Positions 1 through 22,232 of a DNA stretch of 22,232 nucleotides are shown in pieces. The DNA lies in the NCBI GenBank assembly GCA_009176605.1, contig SEYY01018849.1, forward strand, positions 132,501 to 154,732, read 5' to 3'. Position 1 is the first letter of the stretch; each line of letters begins with the position of its first letter. A program made the translations under genes and the position numbers. The DNA is from Armadillidium nasatum (lineage: Eukaryota; Arthropoda; Malacostraca; Isopoda; Armadillidiidae). The notes under the pieces are model-generated. The model did not search any database. It was not told the origin of the DNA and saw only the letters and a list, made by a program, of their open reading frames with translations.

Positions 1-470
1 TAAGAGAAAGAGAGGGAGAAGCTGTAATTCATTCTTCTAAAATCACTGGAAAAGAAAATTTAAAGAACGTTACCCGAGGAAGCTTTGAATTACTCATTTT
101 TGATGGTATCGTAAGTGTGTGAAAAAGAGTGGGTCAATCTGAAAGGTAACGAAAGTGTATTTGATAAATTTAAAAGATATGAGAAAGATTATGTCAATTT
201 CTATGAGGTCGCCTCCTTGGCGTGTTATATGTTGCTAGGTTGATTGCTTTTTAAAATAAAGAATAATGTACTGGTGAAACAATACGTATTTAAGTGACAA
301 AGAGGTTATCAAGGAATAACGGAGAGTTGGAACTAGAACACATTCTTAAGAAACGCAACTAGTAACAGACATAAAATATGACTGATGTTTGCTTGTAACA
401 GGAGGTATGAAGGAAATCACAGGTGAGTAATAAAAAGGATAGGAACCAAGTGAGACAAGTTTTGAAATAA
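1..470. other. AT-rich flank, nothing identified
   Basis: I see no long open frame, simple-sequence array or recognisable repeat here. Confidence 0.5.
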
Positions 471-788
471 AATCCTCTAAATGTAGCAGTAAAAGATATA
501 CTGAAATCTCCAAAAGCAGAGGACAAAGGTTCAGAATTAATAGAAATATCTCAAGTCAAGGACTCGTTAACAATTAAAAATCAAAGGAAATTAAAAGACA
601 GGGCGCTTTCAGATCTTCCGGTTAAGGATAGATTAGAAAACATTAAAAAAAAAACAGAAGACATAGCAATAAAATGGTAGTTATTGAAGTTTAGTTCTTG
701 TTATATACAACGTGATGAATTAGCGGACAGATCCTGCGTTGAAATAGTTATAACAACAGTCACGGGTAAATTACTCTCACGAATATAA
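471..788 (+). pseudogene. decayed 105-codon open frame with one internal stop
   Basis: From 471 the frame reads NPLNVAVKDILKSPKAEDKG ... LKDRALSDLPVKDRLENIKK ... AIKW, hits TAG at 678-680, then continues in the same frame as LLKFSSCYIQRDELADRSCV ... GKLLSRI to TAA (786-788). One stop in 105 codons is unusual for DNA this AT-rich, and the residue mix is protein-like. I do not recognise the family. It could be a remnant of a mobile-element ORF or part of a neighbouring gene. Confidence 0.35.
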
Positions 789-1221
789 GCCTTTTATACA
801 AAGTAGACACAAAAAATTCAATTTTTAAAAGGAATTACAAAATCAGTATGTAACTACAATACCAATAAACCAATGTAGCTAATATTTCGTTCAGGCTTAA
901 AAATTGGCAAATTATAGTATCTGAGGATCCATATTCAAATTTCAGAGTAAAATCGAAGAATGGATACTGATGTTTAGATGATAATGAAAGTCAGACAAGT
1001 AACTTTAAAAAAAAGCAGTTAACAATAAGAGTAAAATAAGTTTAAAAAAATTAAATTTATAGTAGAATGTAGACCAACGATATTTTACAAATCAGACTTA
1101 AGTTTTATTTTAAAGTTTTCCTTACTATTAATTTTTAAAAAAAAATGTAAAACATTAGTAAACGGGTATAAACATGAGAATCTCCAGAATTTATATTCCT
1201 TATTTATATTAAAAGCTAAGA

Positions 1222-1252
1222 GGTCAGGGTTCGAATCCCCGGCAGCAGAATT
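1222..1252 (+). repeat. tRNA-like 3' half (B box), SINE or tRNA fragment
   Basis: It contains a T-arm-like GGGTTCGAATCCCC with a pol III B box GGTTCGAATCC, after AAGAGGTCA. No complete cloverleaf is present; the 5' half is missing or unrecognisable. Probably a tRNA-derived SINE remnant. Confidence 0.45.
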
Positions 1253-1339
1253 GAAATGTGTACTATTTAACTCGACTTTTTTAATTTGCGGTTTATATAC
1301 TTATGTATGGGTTCTGTGATAAATTGTGGAGTGATTGAC

Positions 1340-1408
1340 GGTACCGGTTCGATCCCACTTGGGGATCCTAGGTATCCTAGAATAGGGCAATGCCAGTGAG
1401 ATCTAAAC
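1340..1408 (+). repeat. tRNA-derived SINE fragment, family A (copy 1)
   Basis: It has a B box GGTTCGATCCC (1346-1356) followed by ACTTGGGGATCCTAGGTATC, CTAGAATAGGGCAATGCC and GTGAGATCT. It shares its order of blocks with 18440-18545. It runs straight into the (TA)n array at 1409. Confidence 0.55.
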
Positions 1409-1626
<218 letters not shown>

Positions 1627-1698
1627 TTACCTTGCGGATCAATAAAAACATTCGTGTAGTTCGAGGGTAATAAAAAAATTTTAAATGCAAATATTATA

Positions 1699-1704
1699 TT
1701 TAAT
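1699..1704 (-). promoter_or_regulatory. possible poly(A) signal (ATTAAA) for SRBD1
   Basis: The minus strand reads ATTAAA 58 bases past the SRBD1 stop. No AATAAA was seen between the stop and the (TA)n block that begins lower at 1626. The spacing is plausible, but the motif is common in such AT-rich DNA. Confidence 0.3.
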
Positions 1705-1762
1705 AGTACAAAGTAATAATAAATTGAATAAAAGTTTAAATTTACAATCACATAAAAATAAA

Positions 1763-21146
<19,384 letters not shown>

Positions 21147-21620
21147 AATTTTTATATTTACTATAGTCTAATTTTGTTACAAAAAAATTACATATAAGAA
21201 TTCTACCATTCTTGAGTCTCAAACTGGATATATGGTTTTAAAATTTTCTTTTTACGGCAGAAATGTGAAAGTTATGAATTTATTTAACCAATCTGCAAAG
21301 ACTTCAACTTCTGACTAATAATGTGACTTTTTTTTTTTTCCAACATTATTAAATAAAAGATATGTCTGGAAAGGAATGAACATTTTGCTATAAAATTGCT
21401 AAAGAAACTGTTTTTTTACAATGTTGCCAAATCAGATTAGAAAATTTAAAATATTTTATACCTATCTTGTAGCTAAAAATATATAATTCTATTTTTAATT
21501 TTTCATTTACAAAAAAATTCGGCTCTTATACTCTCAAAATATGATGGATTCTTATCTATACCATAACCATCTATATGCATAAAAAAAATAATCAATTCTA
21601 GTCTTGAGAGAAGCCCTAGT
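21147..21620. promoter_or_regulatory. SRBD1 upstream region (5' UTR/promoter expected)
   Basis: It lies immediately upstream of the SRBD1 start on the minus strand. It is AT-rich; I see no clear TATA box, initiator or upstream exon, only a T12 run at about 21329-21340. Called from position alone. Confidence 0.3.
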
Positions 21621-21624
21621 TTGA

Positions 21625-22190
21625 AGGAATGGCTTACATATTAAATTGATCTTGTCTAGGAGAGACTGAACATCTGTATTTGACATTTTGATTAGAACTA
21701 TTACCTAATGACCAAAAATAAAAATTTCGAATGTGTAGCCTATATGGCTAAAATTTATCAAAATGTTTAAATAGTGAAGTTGGCTTATATGGCAAAGATT
21801 GAAAGTTTTACACATTTTGAAAACTGCCTAAATGGCCAAATGTAGAAATTTTAAAATTTCAAGTTTGCCTATTCTATTCATCCAAGACTAATCAAAACTT
21901 TGAAAATTTGAAAATGGCTTATATAGCCTAAAATAAAATTTAAATTTTTTGAGGTTTTGCTTACTTTGGTCAAAACACAAATGAAAGTGGAACGTTTTAA
22001 AATTTTGAAGTGGACCAAAATGGCCCTAAAATTACAAGTGCTGAAAACTTCAAATGGCTTACTAGGCATTATATAACTGGAATTTTGAAATTGGCTGATA
22101 TACCAGAGAATGACTGAAGTTTTGAAAATGTGGATGGCCTACCTAGCCATAATCTAAATAAATATTTGAAATGGCCAATATGCAGCCTGT
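21625..22190. repeat. degenerate tandem repeat, period about 43 bp
   Basis: A core like TGGCTTATATGGCCAAA recurs near 21628, 21701, 21737, 21781, 21824, 21866, 21914, 21957, 22009, 22053, 22092, 22133 and 22171, mostly 40-48 bp apart, linked by TTTTGAAAATTT-type sequence. The core is itself partly palindromic (GGC-TATAT-GCC). Copies are diverged but the rhythm is clear. Confidence 0.65.
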
Positions 22191-22232
22191 AATCAAACAA
22201 TAACAAAACACAAATATGCTCTAGGTAGGTAG

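Noticed and set aside
1229..1240. Possible tRNA gene
   Set aside because: Only the T-arm half is present; no D arm, anticodon arm or acceptor stem can be drawn, so it is called a SINE-type remnant.

Overview
This is a eukaryotic, very AT-rich nuclear window. It holds one recognisable host gene, spread over about 19.4 kb on the minus strand in at least 16 small exons, and the introns are filled with simple repeats and decayed mobile elements. The gene is an SRBD1 homologue (S1 RNA-binding domain-containing protein 1, the animal relative of bacterial Tex). Its exons were found by translating the minus strand, matching the SRBD1/Tex family from knowledge, and requiring AG/GT borders with compatible phases. 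The organism is probably an invertebrate. The jockey/CR1-like retroelement, the tRNA-type SINEs and the dense (TA)n and (ATT)n arrays suggest an arthropod, plausibly a crustacean, but the sequence does not prove this.

Layout from left to right. 1-1762 is the 3' flank, with a decayed ORF (471-788), two tRNA-like repeat pieces and a 218-bp (TA)n block. 1763-21146 is SRBD1, read right to left: exon 1 at 21021-21146 and the last exon with its stop at 1763-1947. Intron 4 (10059-13617) holds a dead LINE flanked by GATACC-rich DNA. Intron 2 (14715-17441) holds a dead Tc1/mariner transposase. Intron 1 (17746-21020) holds a SINE copy and a near-perfect inverted pair of another SINE. 21147-22232 is the upstream flank; its outer part is a degenerate tandem repeat with a period near 43 bp.

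The predicted protein is about 924 residues: a basic N-terminus, Tex-type helical region, RNase H-like YqgF-type domain, helix-hairpin-helix region and a C-terminal S1 domain. The reading frame is not clean as given. Exons 2, 8 and 11 each carry one base too many, and the junction of exons 13 and 14 is out of phase. Protein-level conservation on both sides of each break is good, so assembly error is the simplest reading; a recent pseudogene, a variant allele or recoding remain possible.

Fourteen (TA)n blocks lie in the window. Several touch splice sites or the 3' ends of SINE/LINE copies. I found no bacterial-type operon, CRISPR array, rRNA or intact tRNA gene. I see no convincing new multi-gene system; the points worth following are the frame breaks, the (TA)n-to-splice-site arrangement, the SINE palindrome and the 43-bp upstream repeat.
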